From Actinomycetes bacterium (GTDB taxonomy: Bacteria > Actinomycetota > Actinomycetes > Actinomycetales > Actinomycetaceae): 19,815 bases of DNA. The translations under genes and the position numbers were made by a program. Shown one piece after another: positions 1 through 6,657 of this stretch. The DNA lies in NCBI GenBank assembly GCA_023426345.1, contig JAFAAX010000078.1, positions 1 to 19,815 on the forward strand. Direction: 5' to 3'. Position 1 is the first letter of the stretch. Each line of letters opens with the position of its first letter. The notes below the pieces were generated by a model that did not search any database, had not been told where the DNA came from, and saw only the letters and a program-made list of their open reading frames with translations.

Positions 1-731
1 CCGTCGCACTGGACGCCCACCCCGACAGGGTCGTGCGGCTGGGGCTGGAGACGGTGCGCGGGCTGGGCGCGGCGGCCGACCGGATCGTGGCGGCCCGCGC
101 CGAGGGAGGAGCGTTCGCGAGCCTGGCGGATCTGGCCGGGCGGGCGCATCTGTCGACCCCGGAGGTCGAGCGGCTCGCGCGTTCCGGGGCCGTCGCGTCT
201 TTGGGGATCTCGCGCCGGGAGGCGCTGTGGGCCGCCGAGACCGTCGCCCAGGGGTCGTGGATCCAGCCCTACCTGCCGGGCACCGAGGTCGGGGCGCGGG
301 CGCCGCGGCTGGCGCCGATGACGGATCGCGAAGAACTCCAGGAGGACTACCTCTCGATGGGGCTGACGACGGGCCGCCATCCCTTCGCCAGCGCCCGGCC
401 GGCGCTGCGCGCCCGCGGGGTGGCGGACACCGGGGAGCTCGGCGCCCACGAGAGCGGGGAGATCGTGGCCGTCGCGGGATTCGTCACCCACCGTCAGCGC
501 CCCCACACCGCGCGCGGCACGACGTTCCTGTCCCTGGAGGACGAGACCGGATTGGCGAACATCACGTGCTCGGTGGGCCTGTGGGCGCGCTACCGGCGGG
601 TCGCGATGACGGCCCAGGCCCTGGTGGTCCACGGGACGCTGGAGAAGGGCGACGGCGTGACGAACGTCATCGCCCACCGCCTGGAGGAACTGGCGTTGCC
701 CGTCTCCGTGCGGTCCCGGGACTTCCAGTGA
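1..731 (+). CDS. dnaE2: Error-prone DNA polymerase III alpha subunit DnaE2/ImuC, C-terminal part (5' truncated by window)
   Basis: C-terminal 242 codons of a C-family DNA polymerase; the reading frame is open from base 3 and the start lies outside the window. The helix-hairpin-helix region is visible first (LGLETVRGLG, then the FASLADLAGRA block), followed by the RREALWAAE motif. Next comes an OB-fold with the stretch GFVTHRQRPHTARGTTFLSL and EDETG. The protein ends in SRDFQ. This layout and ending match the DnaE2/ImuC branch used in damage-induced translesion synthesis rather than replicative DnaE1, which has a longer tail. In actinobacteria it usually works with ImuA' and ImuB under LexA control; those genes and the promoter are not in this window. 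It converges on the next gene with a 43-base gap in which I see no strong terminator. The family call is secure; polymerase active-site residues cannot be checked here. Confidence 0.93.
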   Translation, partial: VALDAHPDRVVRLGLETVRGLGAAADRIVAARAEGGAFASLADLAGRAHLSTPEVERLARSGAVASLGISRREALWAAETVAQGSWIQPYLPGTEVGARAPRLAPMTDREELQEDYLSMGLTTGRHPFASARPALRARGVADTGELGAHESGEIVAVAGFVTHRQRPHTARGTTFLSLEDETGLANITCSVGLWARYRRVAMTAQALVVHGTLEKGDGVTNVIAHRLEELALPVSVRSRDFQ

Positions 732-774
732 CCGGCCATCCCCGGCCCGAGTCGCAGCCCGAACCCGTGAACGC

Positions 775-2097
775 TCACTCCCTGTCCCGCGCGGCCTCCG
801 GCAGCGGGCCCTCGATCGGCGGGTCGAAGTCGTGGAGCTCGGTGAACACCGCCCAGATCACGCTGATGATCGGGGTCGCGATGATCGCGCCCAGGATGCC
901 GGCGGTCAGCGTGCCGACCGCGACCCCCAGCGCGACGACCAGCGGGTGGAGGGACACCTGGCGGCCCATGATGAGGGGTTGGAGGATGTGCCCCTCGAGC
1001 TGTCCGATGGCCGCGATGCCGACGCCGACCAGGGCCGCCGTGCCGATGCCGTCGCTGGCCAGTGCCACGATCATCGCGATGACCATGGCGGCGGGCGCGC
1101 CGATGAGGGGGATGAAGGCGCCGATGAACACCAGCACGCCCAGGACGGGCGCCAGCGGCACGCCGATGACCTGGAGGAAGATCCCCGCCAGGACGCCGTC
1201 CGTCGCGGCCACGAGCACCATGCCGCGGGCGTAGCCGGAGAACGTGAACCACCCCGCCGACGCGGCCCGGTGCGTCTCGTCGCGGGTGCGTGCGGGCAGC
1301 ACATTGAGGAACCAGCGCCACATGTTCGCCCCGGAATGGAGGAAGAAGATGGACACGAACAGGACCAGGGCGAGGACGGTGAAGACCTCGACGACGCCGG
1401 ACGCGTTGGACAGGACGTCGCCGGCCAGTGTGGACCAGTTCTCCTGCACGTAGACCGTCGCGTTGTGCACCATGTCGTCGACCCAGCTGGTGATCTGGTC
1501 GTGCGTGAGCTGGATGTGGAAGGGCGTCGACTCGAGGAACTGGATGATCTTGTCGATGCCGTCGCTGAACTGGTCCGCCAGGCTGGACCACTGGTCCGCC
1601 ACCGATGTGACGACCAGGGTGAGCAGGCCGCCGAAGACGGCGACGAACGCCAGCAGGGCCGTCAGCACGGCCAGCCAGCGGCTGATCCACCGGTCGAGGA
1701 GATTGACGACGGGGTTGAGCATCGCCGTCACCAGGAGCGCGATGAAGACGCCGATGAAGACGGGGGACACGGCGGCGATGAGGTAGACGACGCCGCCGAC
1801 GACGATGGCGATGCCGATGAGCGCCCAGGATCCCAGTCCCCATTTCTGGAGCCAGGGCGGGAGGACCGGGCGGCGAGGCGAGGCGCTCCCGCGCTGGAAG
1901 CGCGCAGGGGAGGGCTGATAGGCGGAGCCCAGGCGCCGGGCGCGGCGCGCGGACGGCTCCGTCTGGGAGACGGCCCGCACGAGCGGGGAGGGCGTCGCCA
2001 CCCGGGTGGAGACCCAGGCCCGCGTCTCCTTCACGGACCGCGAGAGTCGTGAGCCGGCGCCCGCCAGGGGCCGGCGGCGCCGGGTGCTCTCCGTCAT
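775..2097 (-). CDS. AI-2E family transporter (PerM/UPF0118 membrane protein)
   Basis: A 440-residue polytopic membrane protein. The first ~80 residues are Arg/Ser/Pro-rich and probably cytosolic, longer than in many family members. Hydrophobic segments follow at about 88-110, 112-130 and 142-166. Then comes a soluble amphipathic middle region (about 167-235) typical of the family, and a C-terminal block of further membrane helices. The family signature EGHILQPLIMG followed by SLHP lies in that block. Members have been proposed to export autoinducer-2 or act as Na+/H+ antiporters, but substrates differ, so no substrate is assigned here. The ATG at 2095-2097 is preceded by a GGGAG ribosome-binding site on the minus strand. 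A TACCCT box about 26 nt upstream could be its -10. It has no close co-oriented partner except the HAD gene 78 bases upstream. Confidence 0.9.
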   Translation of the reverse strand: MTESTRRRRPLAGAGSRLSRSVKETRAWVSTRVATPSPLVRAVSQTEPSARRARRLGSAYQPSPARFQRGSASPRRPVLPPWLQKWGLGSWALIGIAIVVGGVVYLIAAVSPVFIGVFIALLVTAMLNPVVNLLDRWISRWLAVLTALLAFVAVFGGLLTLVVTSVADQWSSLADQFSDGIDKIIQFLESTPFHIQLTHDQITSWVDDMVHNATVYVQENWSTLAGDVLSNASGVVEVFTVLALVLFVSIFFLHSGANMWRWFLNVLPARTRDETHRAASAGWFTFSGYARGMVLVAATDGVLAGIFLQVIGVPLAPVLGVLVFIGAFIPLIGAPAAMVIAMIVALASDGIGTAALVGVGIAAIGQLEGHILQPLIMGRQVSLHPLVVALGVAVGTLTAGILGAIIATPIISVIWAVFTELHDFDPPIEGPLPEAARDRE

Positions 2098-2122
2098 AGT
2101 CGTGCTCCCTTCATCGACCCTC

Positions 2123-2128
2123 AGGGTA
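2123..2128 (-). promoter_or_regulatory. Candidate -10 box (TACCCT) for the AI-2E transporter gene
   Basis: TACCCT on the minus strand lies 25 nt before the ATG at 2097, giving a short leader that contains the GGGAG ribosome-binding site. No convincing -35 hexamer is visible. Confidence 0.35.
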
Positions 2129-2175
2129 GAGGGCGGACGCCGCGTTGTCTGCGGCGGCGGGCGGGGAGCCGCCCG

Positions 2176-2823
2176 TCAGCCCAGGAGCAGGGCCCGCAGC
2201 GCGTCGATGTCGGGGGCGACGGCCGCGGCCCCCGCGAGCTCGCCGGGCTCGGCATACCCCCATCCGGCGCCGATCACGGGCACGCCGATCTCGGCGCCGC
2301 CCTGCACGTCCCACCGGCGGTCTCCCACCAGCACGGGGCGGGAGACGTCGAGGCCCCGATGTGCGAGGCGCGCGAGGCCCTCGCGCGCCACGGTGGCCTT
2401 CGTGGACCCCGGATCCGGGGTGGCGCCCGCGATCGCGTCGAAGAACCGGGCGAACCCGAGGTGCTCGAGCTGGTGGCGCGCCATGGTCTCCTGCTTGGAC
2501 GTCGCAGTCGACAGCGCCAGGCCGTTCGCCTGGAGGTCGGCGAGAAGCGCCCCCATACCGGGGTACGGATCGGGCTCCAGATAGTACTGTCGGTACAGGG
2601 AGCGGTAGTGGTCGACGGCCCGCGCGACATCCGCGCCGCGCAGACCCAGGTCCACGAAGCTCTCGTGGAGCGGCGGTCCGACGTAGCGGCGGTAGTCGGC
2701 ATCCGGTCGGGGGGCCAGCCCCAGGTCCTCGGCGGTGCGCCGGAAGGCGCGGATGACGACGCCCGCGGAGTCCACGATCGTCCCGTCGACGTCGAGCAGT
2801 ACGGCGGTCCAGGGGAGGCTCAC
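2176..2823 (-). CDS. HAD-superfamily hydrolase, phosphoglycolate-phosphatase-like
   Basis: A 215-residue HAD subfamily IA phosphatase. Motif I is LLDVDGTIVDS with the nucleophile Asp11 and the general acid/base Asp13. Motif II is the Ser/Thr of LSTATSK. The motif III lysine lies in GSTKATV, and motif IV is VLVGDRRWD with its acidic metal ligands. A helical cap follows motif I (about residues 20-85). The overall pattern resembles Gph/PGMB-type phosphatases that remove phosphate from small metabolites such as 2-phosphoglycolate; the substrate cannot be read from sequence. The start is GTG at 2821-2823, chosen because a TAGGGT -10 box lies 6 nt upstream, which predicts a leaderless transcript. 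It is divergent from the MarR-type gene, with only about 110 bases between the two starts. Confidence 0.87.
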   Translation of the reverse strand: MSLPWTAVLLDVDGTIVDSAGVVIRAFRRTAEDLGLAPRPDADYRRYVGPPLHESFVDLGLRGADVARAVDHYRSLYRQYYLEPDPYPGMGALLADLQANGLALSTATSKQETMARHQLEHLGFARFFDAIAGATPDPGSTKATVAREGLARLAHRGLDVSRPVLVGDRRWDVQGGAEIGVPVIGAGWGYAEPGELAGAAAVAPDIDALRALLLG

Positions 2824-2829
2824 CCGGCC

Positions 2830-2835
2830 ACCCTA
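2830..2835 (-). promoter_or_regulatory. -10 box (TAGGGT) of leaderless HAD phosphatase gene
   Basis: TAGGGT on the minus strand is separated from the GTG start (2823) by 6 nt (ggccgg), so transcription would begin at or next to the start codon. No Shine-Dalgarno sequence is present. The same arrangement occurs at six other genes of the window. Confidence 0.5.
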
Positions 2836-2884
2836 CGGGAGGCGCCGGCGCTGGGACGAATGGTCCGGGACGCGGTCGATCCCT

Positions 2885-2890
2885 TATGAT
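2885..2890 (+). promoter_or_regulatory. Candidate -10 box (TATGAT) for the MarR-family gene
   Basis: TATGAT is the best match to the -10 consensus in the divergent region. It would place the transcript start near 2897 and give a leader of about 40 nt up to the GTG at 2937. A 5-bp inverted repeat, CGATC (2877-2881) and GATCG (2888-2892), overlaps the box and could be part of an operator, but it is too short to be convincing alone. Confidence 0.4.
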
Positions 2891-2936
2891 CGTTGAAACA
2901 TCGAAATACATGGCGGGCGATGGGGATGGAGGAGCG

Positions 2937-3419
2937 GTGGTCGACGGACCTGGCATGAATCCCATCAGCGAGCCCGGGAACCGTCGGTCCGTGGCGTGGC
3001 GCGTCTTCTTCGAGGCCTCAGGCCGGTTGCAGGGGATCCTCGAGACTCGGCTGAAGAAACGGTTCGGCCTGTCCCTGCCCGACTACAACATCCTCCTGGC
3101 CCTGTGGGAGGCGCCCCGCCACACGCTGAGGATGGGCGAGCTGGCCGAGCGCGTCGTGTACTCCCCGTCCCGGCTCACCTATCTCGTGACGAACCTCTCG
3201 CGCGATGGGTGGGTGCGGAAGATCCCCTCGGCCGCGGACGGGCGCGGGTTCGACGCCGTGCTCACCGACGCCGGGGTCGACACGGTCCTCAAGGCCACCG
3301 AGCTCCACCAGCAGACCGTGCGCAGCTATCTCCTCGACGACATGACGGACGCCGACATCGACCAGATCGTCCGCATCTTCGGCGCCGTAGACCGCCGGAT
3401 GGAGCTGGGCGGGGAGTAG
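2937..3419 (+). CDS. MarR-family winged-helix transcriptional regulator
   Basis: A MarR-type dimeric DNA-binding protein, 160 residues from this start. After a short variable N-terminus comes the dimerisation helix (SVAWRVFFEASGRLQG). The winged helix-turn-helix follows, with the recognition region MGELAERVVYSPSRLTYLVT, the wing containing DGRG, and a C-terminal dimerisation helix (MTDADIDQIVRIF). Family members repress genes for efflux or stress responses and respond to small phenolic ligands or oxidants; the ligand is unknown here. The start is uncertain: GTG 2937 is preceded by GGAGGAG (2928-2934), but in-frame ATGs at 2886, 2910 and 2955 are possible; none of these has a ribosome-binding site. 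It is divergent from the HAD phosphatase gene, so that gene and this one are natural candidate targets. Confidence 0.88.
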   Translation: MVDGPGMNPISEPGNRRSVAWRVFFEASGRLQGILETRLKKRFGLSLPDYNILLALWEAPRHTLRMGELAERVVYSPSRLTYLVTNLSRDGWVRKIPSAADGRGFDAVLTDAGVDTVLKATELHQQTVRSYLLDDMTDADIDQIVRIFGAVDRRMELGGE

Positions 3420-3424
3420 GGGAC

Positions 3425-3450
3425 GCGACCGAGTACGTCGACGTGGTCGC
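3425..3450. repeat. Nested inverted repeat after the MarR-family gene
   Basis: Six-base arms GCGACC (3425-3430) and GGTCGC (3445-3450) enclose a perfect 10-bp palindrome ACGTCGACGT (3435-3444). It lies 6 bases after the regulator stop codon. It has no U-tract, so a weak terminator or a protein-binding site are both possible. The rest of the gap to 3584 shows no gene. Confidence 0.3.
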
Positions 3451-3584
3451 GGCCGCGGCAGCGCGGAAGTGGACTCGGCACTGCGCGCCGCAGAGCTCCT
3501 GCTCGATCACCGTTCGTCCGGTGACGGGCATCCGCGCAGGCTGCGAAGAGTCACGCATCAGCCGGAGATGCCCGTGCTTCTGCC

Positions 3585-3590
3585 TACGAT
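3585..3590 (+). promoter_or_regulatory. -10 box (TACGAT) of leaderless unknown gene
   Basis: TACGAT is followed after 7 nt (caacggc) by an in-frame GTG at 3598. No ribosome-binding site precedes that GTG, so a leaderless transcript is the simplest reading. This box decides the chosen start of the gene. Confidence 0.45.
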
Positions 3591-3597
3591 CAACGGC

Positions 3598-4074
3598 GTG
3601 GTCAGACGATCCCAGAAGCCTCAGCGCGACCTGCGGCGCTTGCGGCGGGAAGCGAAGCGGAGGCCGCTGGATGATGCTGATTCCGCCAGTCAGGAGGGCG
3701 TCTATCGGGCTCCGGACCGTGCGGTATGCGAGGAGCGTGAGATGGTCACGTTCGTCTCCGATCCCGAGGCTCCGGTGCGCATCCAGGGCCGGACGTGGCG
3801 GCAAGCGGGCCGCCTGGTCGATTTCTACCTGGCGGTGCAGGTCCAAGCGTCGATCAATGCGCTGTGGCGTGACGAGACGACGCTGGACTGCAAGCACGGG
3901 CACCTGCACGCGCACCGGCACGTGGACGGGGCGAAGGGACCGGCCATTCATCTCGTTCGTCTCGATCACGTGGCAGACTTGAGGCGAGCGCTGCAGACGG
4001 CGATCCTGTATGCGCAGGAACGCGCGGACGCGCTGGAGACCGTGTGGGGAGGGGAGGGTGATGATGCGAGATAG
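3598..4074 (+). CDS. Hypothetical protein with a His-rich HGHLHAHRH segment
   Basis: I do not recognise this 158-residue protein. The N-terminus is strongly basic (Arg/Lys-rich, about residues 3-23), then an Asp/Ser-rich linker follows. From about residue 49 a compact domain starts: a possible beta-rich part (VTFVSDPEAPVRIQGRTW), a helix (AGRLVDFYLAVQVQASINAL), the segment LDCKHGHLHAHRHVDG, and a C-terminal helix (VADLRRALQTAILYAQERAD). The Cys and clustered His residues could bind metal, but nothing proves this. The GTG start is preferred because of the -10 box 7 nt upstream; an ATG at 3568 in the same frame is an alternative. Codon third positions carry clearly more A/T than in neighbouring genes, which suggests a different origin. 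It overlaps the next gene, so the two probably act together. Confidence 0.6.
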   Translation: MVRRSQKPQRDLRRLRREAKRRPLDDADSASQEGVYRAPDRAVCEEREMVTFVSDPEAPVRIQGRTWRQAGRLVDFYLAVQVQASINALWRDETTLDCKHGHLHAHRHVDGAKGPAIHLVRLDHVADLRRALQTAILYAQERADALETVWGGEGDDAR

Positions 4075-4495
4075 CCGAGAGCTGCGGGACTTCCGGGCGG
4101 AGGTCATGTTCAACGTCATGTACCAGGGGCTCCCCCTCACGGTCGCCAACGATGCGGGTGACCTGCCGGTCGTGGTGTGCCTGGATCGTGAGCCCCTCGC
4201 GGTCCTCTTGGACAGGGTGTCGGCGGCGGGCGGGTATGCGACCGTCTTCTCGAAATCCGACGAGGGTCCGGACGGTCGCTACGTGGTGCGCCGCGCCGCG
4301 TTCATCAGCGCGGACTGCGCGTTGAACGTCGAGGCGGCCGACATGACCGATGAGGCTCCCGCCCGCAACGCCCAGATCGGTATGTTCCTGGACTACCTGG
4401 AGACCCAACCTGGTGGTGTCATCATCCCGAAGTCCCTGGGTGTGCGCGCCGACGTCGTGGAGAAGCCGACACCGGTCGAGTTCCAGCTCGCCTGA
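4064..4495 (+). CDS. Hypothetical protein, second gene of the unknown pair
   Basis: I do not recognise this 143-residue protein. It begins inside the end of the preceding gene (11-base overlap), with a strong GGAGG (4053-4057) 6 nt before the ATG; a second ATG at 4061 is equally in frame. This indicates translational coupling with the upstream gene. The sequence looks soluble, with mixed alpha/beta character: a helix near the N-terminus (RELRDFRAEVMFNVMYQ), hydrophobic strands such as LPVVVCLD and GYATVFSK, and a C-terminal segment GGVIIPKSLGVRADVVEK. No signal peptide, membrane helix or catalytic motif is evident. Codon use is less GC-biased at third positions than in the flanking housekeeping genes. 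It ends 92 bases before the tRNA-Leu 3' end on the other strand. Confidence 0.6.
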   Translation: MRDSRELRDFRAEVMFNVMYQGLPLTVANDAGDLPVVVCLDREPLAVLLDRVSAAGGYATVFSKSDEGPDGRYVVRRAAFISADCALNVEAADMTDEAPARNAQIGMFLDYLETQPGGVIIPKSLGVRADVVEKPTPVEFQLA

Positions 4496-4540
4496 CGTCT
4501 CACTTTTCTGCCGCTCACCCTCCACTTCCACTGCGGAGGG

Positions 4541-4581
4541 AACAAAAAGGCAGGTCACCGGTTGTTCGACCGATGACCTGC
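4541..4581 (-). terminator. Intrinsic terminator of the tRNA-Leu gene
   Basis: Reading the minus strand, an 8-bp stem (plus-strand arms GCAGGTCA 4550-4557 and TGACCTGC 4574-4581) continues past one C/A mismatch into a 4-bp stem (CGGT/ACCG) around a 6-nt loop. It is followed by CC and a run of five U residues. It starts 5 bases after the tRNA 3' end. This is the only stem with a clear U-tract that I found in the window. Confidence 0.85.
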
Positions 4582-4586
4582 AATCG

Positions 4587-4672
4587 TGCGCGGAGGGGGA
4601 CTTGAACCCCCACCCCCTAATACGGGGACTAGCACCTCAAGCTAGCGCGTCTGCCTATTCCGCCACCCGCGC
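4587..4672 (-). tRNA. tRNA-Leu, anticodon GAG
   Basis: An 86-base class II tRNA on the minus strand. The acceptor strands GCGCGGG and TCCGCGC pair over 7 bp (one G-U), with discriminator A at 4587; CCA is not encoded. The anticodon stem CTAGC/GCTAG encloses the loop TTGAGGT, giving anticodon GAG, which reads Leu CUC/CUU codons. The long variable arm (CCCCG...TATTAGGGG region) is typical of leucine tRNAs. The T-arm is GGGGG-TTCAAGT-CCCCC. It is followed by an intrinsic terminator. Confidence 0.96.
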
Positions 4673-4717
4673 AGGTGGTCGCGGCGCCGTCCGGAGACGC
4701 TCGCCGTGAGCGGTGAA

Positions 4718-4723
4718 ACTCTA
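4718..4723 (-). promoter_or_regulatory. Candidate extended -10 box for tRNA-Leu
   Basis: On the minus strand TAGAGT is preceded by TGT, giving an extended -10 (TGTTAGAGT), 45 bases upstream of the tRNA 5' end. That predicts a leader of about 38 nt to be removed by RNase P. The rest of the 4673-4824 gap contains no gene. Confidence 0.35.
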
Positions 4724-4794
4724 ACACGGCGCGGACCCCGCCCACCAAATGGCGGCTGATGACGCCGCTCACTGGCGCCCCGCCGCGACGCCGG

Positions 4795-4800
4795 TAGGGT
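4795..4800 (+). promoter_or_regulatory. Candidate -10 box (TAGGGT) for the FrnE-like gene
   Basis: TAGGGT lies 24 nt before the ATG at 4825, giving a transcript start near 4807 and a leader that includes the GAGGAG ribosome-binding site (4815-4820). It would drive the three-gene unit up to 8742. No clear -35 element is visible. Confidence 0.45.
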
Positions 4801-4824
4801 GGAGGGACCGAGCTGAGGAGTGAC

Positions 4825-5553
4825 ATGCACATCGACGTCTGGGCCGACGTGGCCTGCCCGTGGTGCTACCTGGGCATCCGCCACCTGCGCGCCGCCCTCG
4901 CGGACTTCGAGCACGCCCCGGGCGTCGAGGTCGCGCTCCACGCCTACTTCCTGGATCCCGAGCTGTCGGAGGCCCTGGACGTCTCCGAGGCCGAGTACCT
5001 CATGGCGCACAAGGGCGTCGAACGCGAGCAGGTCGACCGGATGCACGACCGCCTGGTGGCGCTGGGCCGAGAGGAGGGCGTCGCCTTCGACTTCGATCGG
5101 TTGGTCGTCGTCCCGACGTCGAACGCCCATCGGGTGATCGCCGCGGCCCGCGAGACCGACCTGGCCGCGGGCACGGAGTCCGGCGCGGACACGGTCCAGC
5201 TCCGGCTGGCCGAGGCCATCGACCGCGCCCACTTCGAGCGGGGACTGGACGTCTCGGACGCGAACGTCCTCATCGGATGCGCGCAGGACGTCGGCATGGC
5301 CGCCGACGAGGTCGTCGCCGCGCTGGCCGACGAGTCCCGCGCGTCGGAGGTCTTCTCCGACTACCAGATCGCGGTGCAGATGGGCGTCGACTCCGTGCCG
5401 ACCTTCCTCATCGACCGCCGGTTCGTCGTCCAGGGCGGCCAGCCCGTCGCCGCACTGGCGAACGCGCTGGACACCGCGTGGACCCAGATCCACGGGGACG
5501 GGGGCTCCGCCGCCCCCGTCGGCGCGGTCGGGGAGGAGGCGGGGCGGGAATGA
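4825..5553 (+). CDS. DsbA-family thiol oxidoreductase, FrnE-like
   Basis: A 242-residue thioredoxin-fold protein of the DsbA/FrnE family. The active site CPWC is at Cys11-Cys14, immediately after the first beta strand (IDVWADVACPWCYLG). The helical insertion typical of DsbA folds occupies roughly residues 60-160. The cis-proline motif is SVPTFLID with Pro192, followed by the VVQGGQP segment characteristic of this family. FrnE-type proteins act in the cytoplasm as disulfide isomerase/oxidoreductases, often linked to oxidative-stress tolerance. No signal peptide is present, which agrees with a cytoplasmic role. The ATG at 4825 has GAGGAG 4 nt upstream. Its stop overlaps the start of the GNAT-MazG fusion gene by four bases (ATGA), so the two are translationally coupled. 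Confidence 0.93.
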   Translation: MHIDVWADVACPWCYLGIRHLRAALADFEHAPGVEVALHAYFLDPELSEALDVSEAEYLMAHKGVEREQVDRMHDRLVALGREEGVAFDFDRLVVVPTSNAHRVIAAARETDLAAGTESGADTVQLRLAEAIDRAHFERGLDVSDANVLIGCAQDVGMAADEVVAALADESRASEVFSDYQIAVQMGVDSVPTFLIDRRFVVQGGQPVAALANALDTAWTQIHGDGGSAAPVGAVGEEAGRE

Positions 5554-6635
5554 GCAACGCCCAGGCGAGCCCGCGCATCGAGCCCTTCGAGGTCCGCGGC
5601 GACGCGGTCGCGCTGGTGCCGCTGGCGCCCTCGGACGCGCGCGACGTCACGGAGGCCGTCCAGGATCCCGAGATCGTGAGATGGACGACGATCCCCGCGC
5701 CCTACGCCCTGTCCGACGCGCAGTGGTGGACCGGGCGCGCTGCCCACGAGTGGGCGGTCGGCGTCCCGCACTGGTCGATCCGATCGGCGGCGACCGGCGC
5801 CTTCCTGGGTGCGCTCACGCTGTTCCACCCCGGGCCCGACACGTTCGAGGTCGGCTACTGGATGGCCGCGGCGCATCGCGGACACGGGTACATGACGGAG
5901 GCCGTCCGCCTGGGCGCGACTGCGGCCTTCGAGCAGCTGGGCGCGCGGCGCGTCCAGTGGAAGGCGATGGTCGGCAACTGGGGGTCGTGGAAGCCCGTGT
6001 GGCGCAACGGCTTCCGGCGCGAGGGGACGATCCGGGCGCTGACCGACACGAAGGGCGGCGTCACGGATCACTGGAGCGCGGCGCTGATCCGCGGCGACCT
6101 GCTGCACCCGGCGGCTCCCTGGGACGGCCCGGGCGCCCACGGCCCCGAGGCCGGTCCCGCCCTGGACCCCTCTCGCCCCCAGGAGCTCGTCGCCCAGTTC
6201 CACCGCGTCTACGCGATGCCGGACCGGCGGGCCTCCGGCGAGGCGCCGACCCTCGACTACCCCCGCCTCGACATGCGGATGCGCCTGATCGCCGAGGAGT
6301 TCTCCGAACTGGTGGGCGCCGTCTACGGGCCGGCCGCCCGCGCCCTCGTCGAGGACGGCTACCGCCGCGGCGCGGACGCCGACGACGGCACCCGCGACCT
6401 GGTGGAGGCCGCCGACGCCCTGGCCGACATGGTCTACGTGATCTACGGCATGGCCCTCGAGTCGGGGATGGACCTCGACGCGGTGCTCGGCGAGGTCCAG
6501 GCCTCGAACCTCTCCAAGCTCATGCCCGACGGCTCCGTCCTGCTGCGCTCGGACGGCAAGGTCCTCAAGGGCCCCGGGTCCTTCCGCCCGGACGTCCGCC
6601 GGGCGCTCGGCCTGCCGCCCGTGCCCCCCACCTGA
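5550..6635 (+). CDS. Fusion protein: GNAT acetyltransferase (RimJ/RimL-like) + MazG-like all-alpha NTP pyrophosphohydrolase
   Basis: One continuous 361-residue frame with two recognisable enzymes. Residues ~10-185 form a GNAT domain of the RimJ/RimL type: it opens with VALVPLAPSDARDV and has the acetyl-CoA loop AAHRGHGYMTEA and the typical VGNWGSWKPVWRNGFRREG end. After a short linker, residues ~205-355 form an all-alpha MazG-superfamily domain of the DR2231-like kind. Its metal-binding motifs are EEFSEL (Glu249, Glu250, Glu253) and Glu286, Asp289, Asp293 in DLVEAADALADM. The C-terminal NLSKL (Asn320, Lys323) and GKVLKGP region is characteristic of that subgroup. GNAT enzymes transfer acetyl groups to amines or protein N-termini; MazG-like enzymes hydrolyse (d)NTPs to monophosphate and pyrophosphate. 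The substrates of both halves are unknown. The start is fixed by the ATGA overlap with the FrnE-like gene and an upstream GGAGG. Confidence 0.88.
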   Translation: MSNAQASPRIEPFEVRGDAVALVPLAPSDARDVTEAVQDPEIVRWTTIPAPYALSDAQWWTGRAAHEWAVGVPHWSIRSAATGAFLGALTLFHPGPDTFEVGYWMAAAHRGHGYMTEAVRLGATAAFEQLGARRVQWKAMVGNWGSWKPVWRNGFRREGTIRALTDTKGGVTDHWSAALIRGDLLHPAAPWDGPGAHGPEAGPALDPSRPQELVAQFHRVYAMPDRRASGEAPTLDYPRLDMRMRLIAEEFSELVGAVYGPAARALVEDGYRRGADADDGTRDLVEAADALADMVYVIYGMALESGMDLDAVLGEVQASNLSKLMPDGSVLLRSDGKVLKGPGSFRPDVRRALGLPPVPPT

Positions 6636-6657
6636 TCCGCCTCGCCCAGGAGCCCCT

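Noticed and set aside
590..1843. Open frame overlapping the AI-2E transporter gene on the same strand
   Set aside because: His/Arg-rich translation without hydrophobic segments; the transporter frame has family motifs and a ribosome-binding site.
4518..4540. CCCTCC/GGAGGG stem after the unknown gene pair as a plus-strand terminator
   Set aside because: The loop is 11 nt and the plus strand continues with A-rich rather than U-rich sequence, so it does not look like an intrinsic terminator for that pair.
3420..4586. Integrated element with attachment sites at tRNA-Leu
   Set aside because: No integrase, transposase or direct repeat of the tRNA 3' end could be found by eye. The island idea is kept only as a hypothesis for the unknown gene pair.
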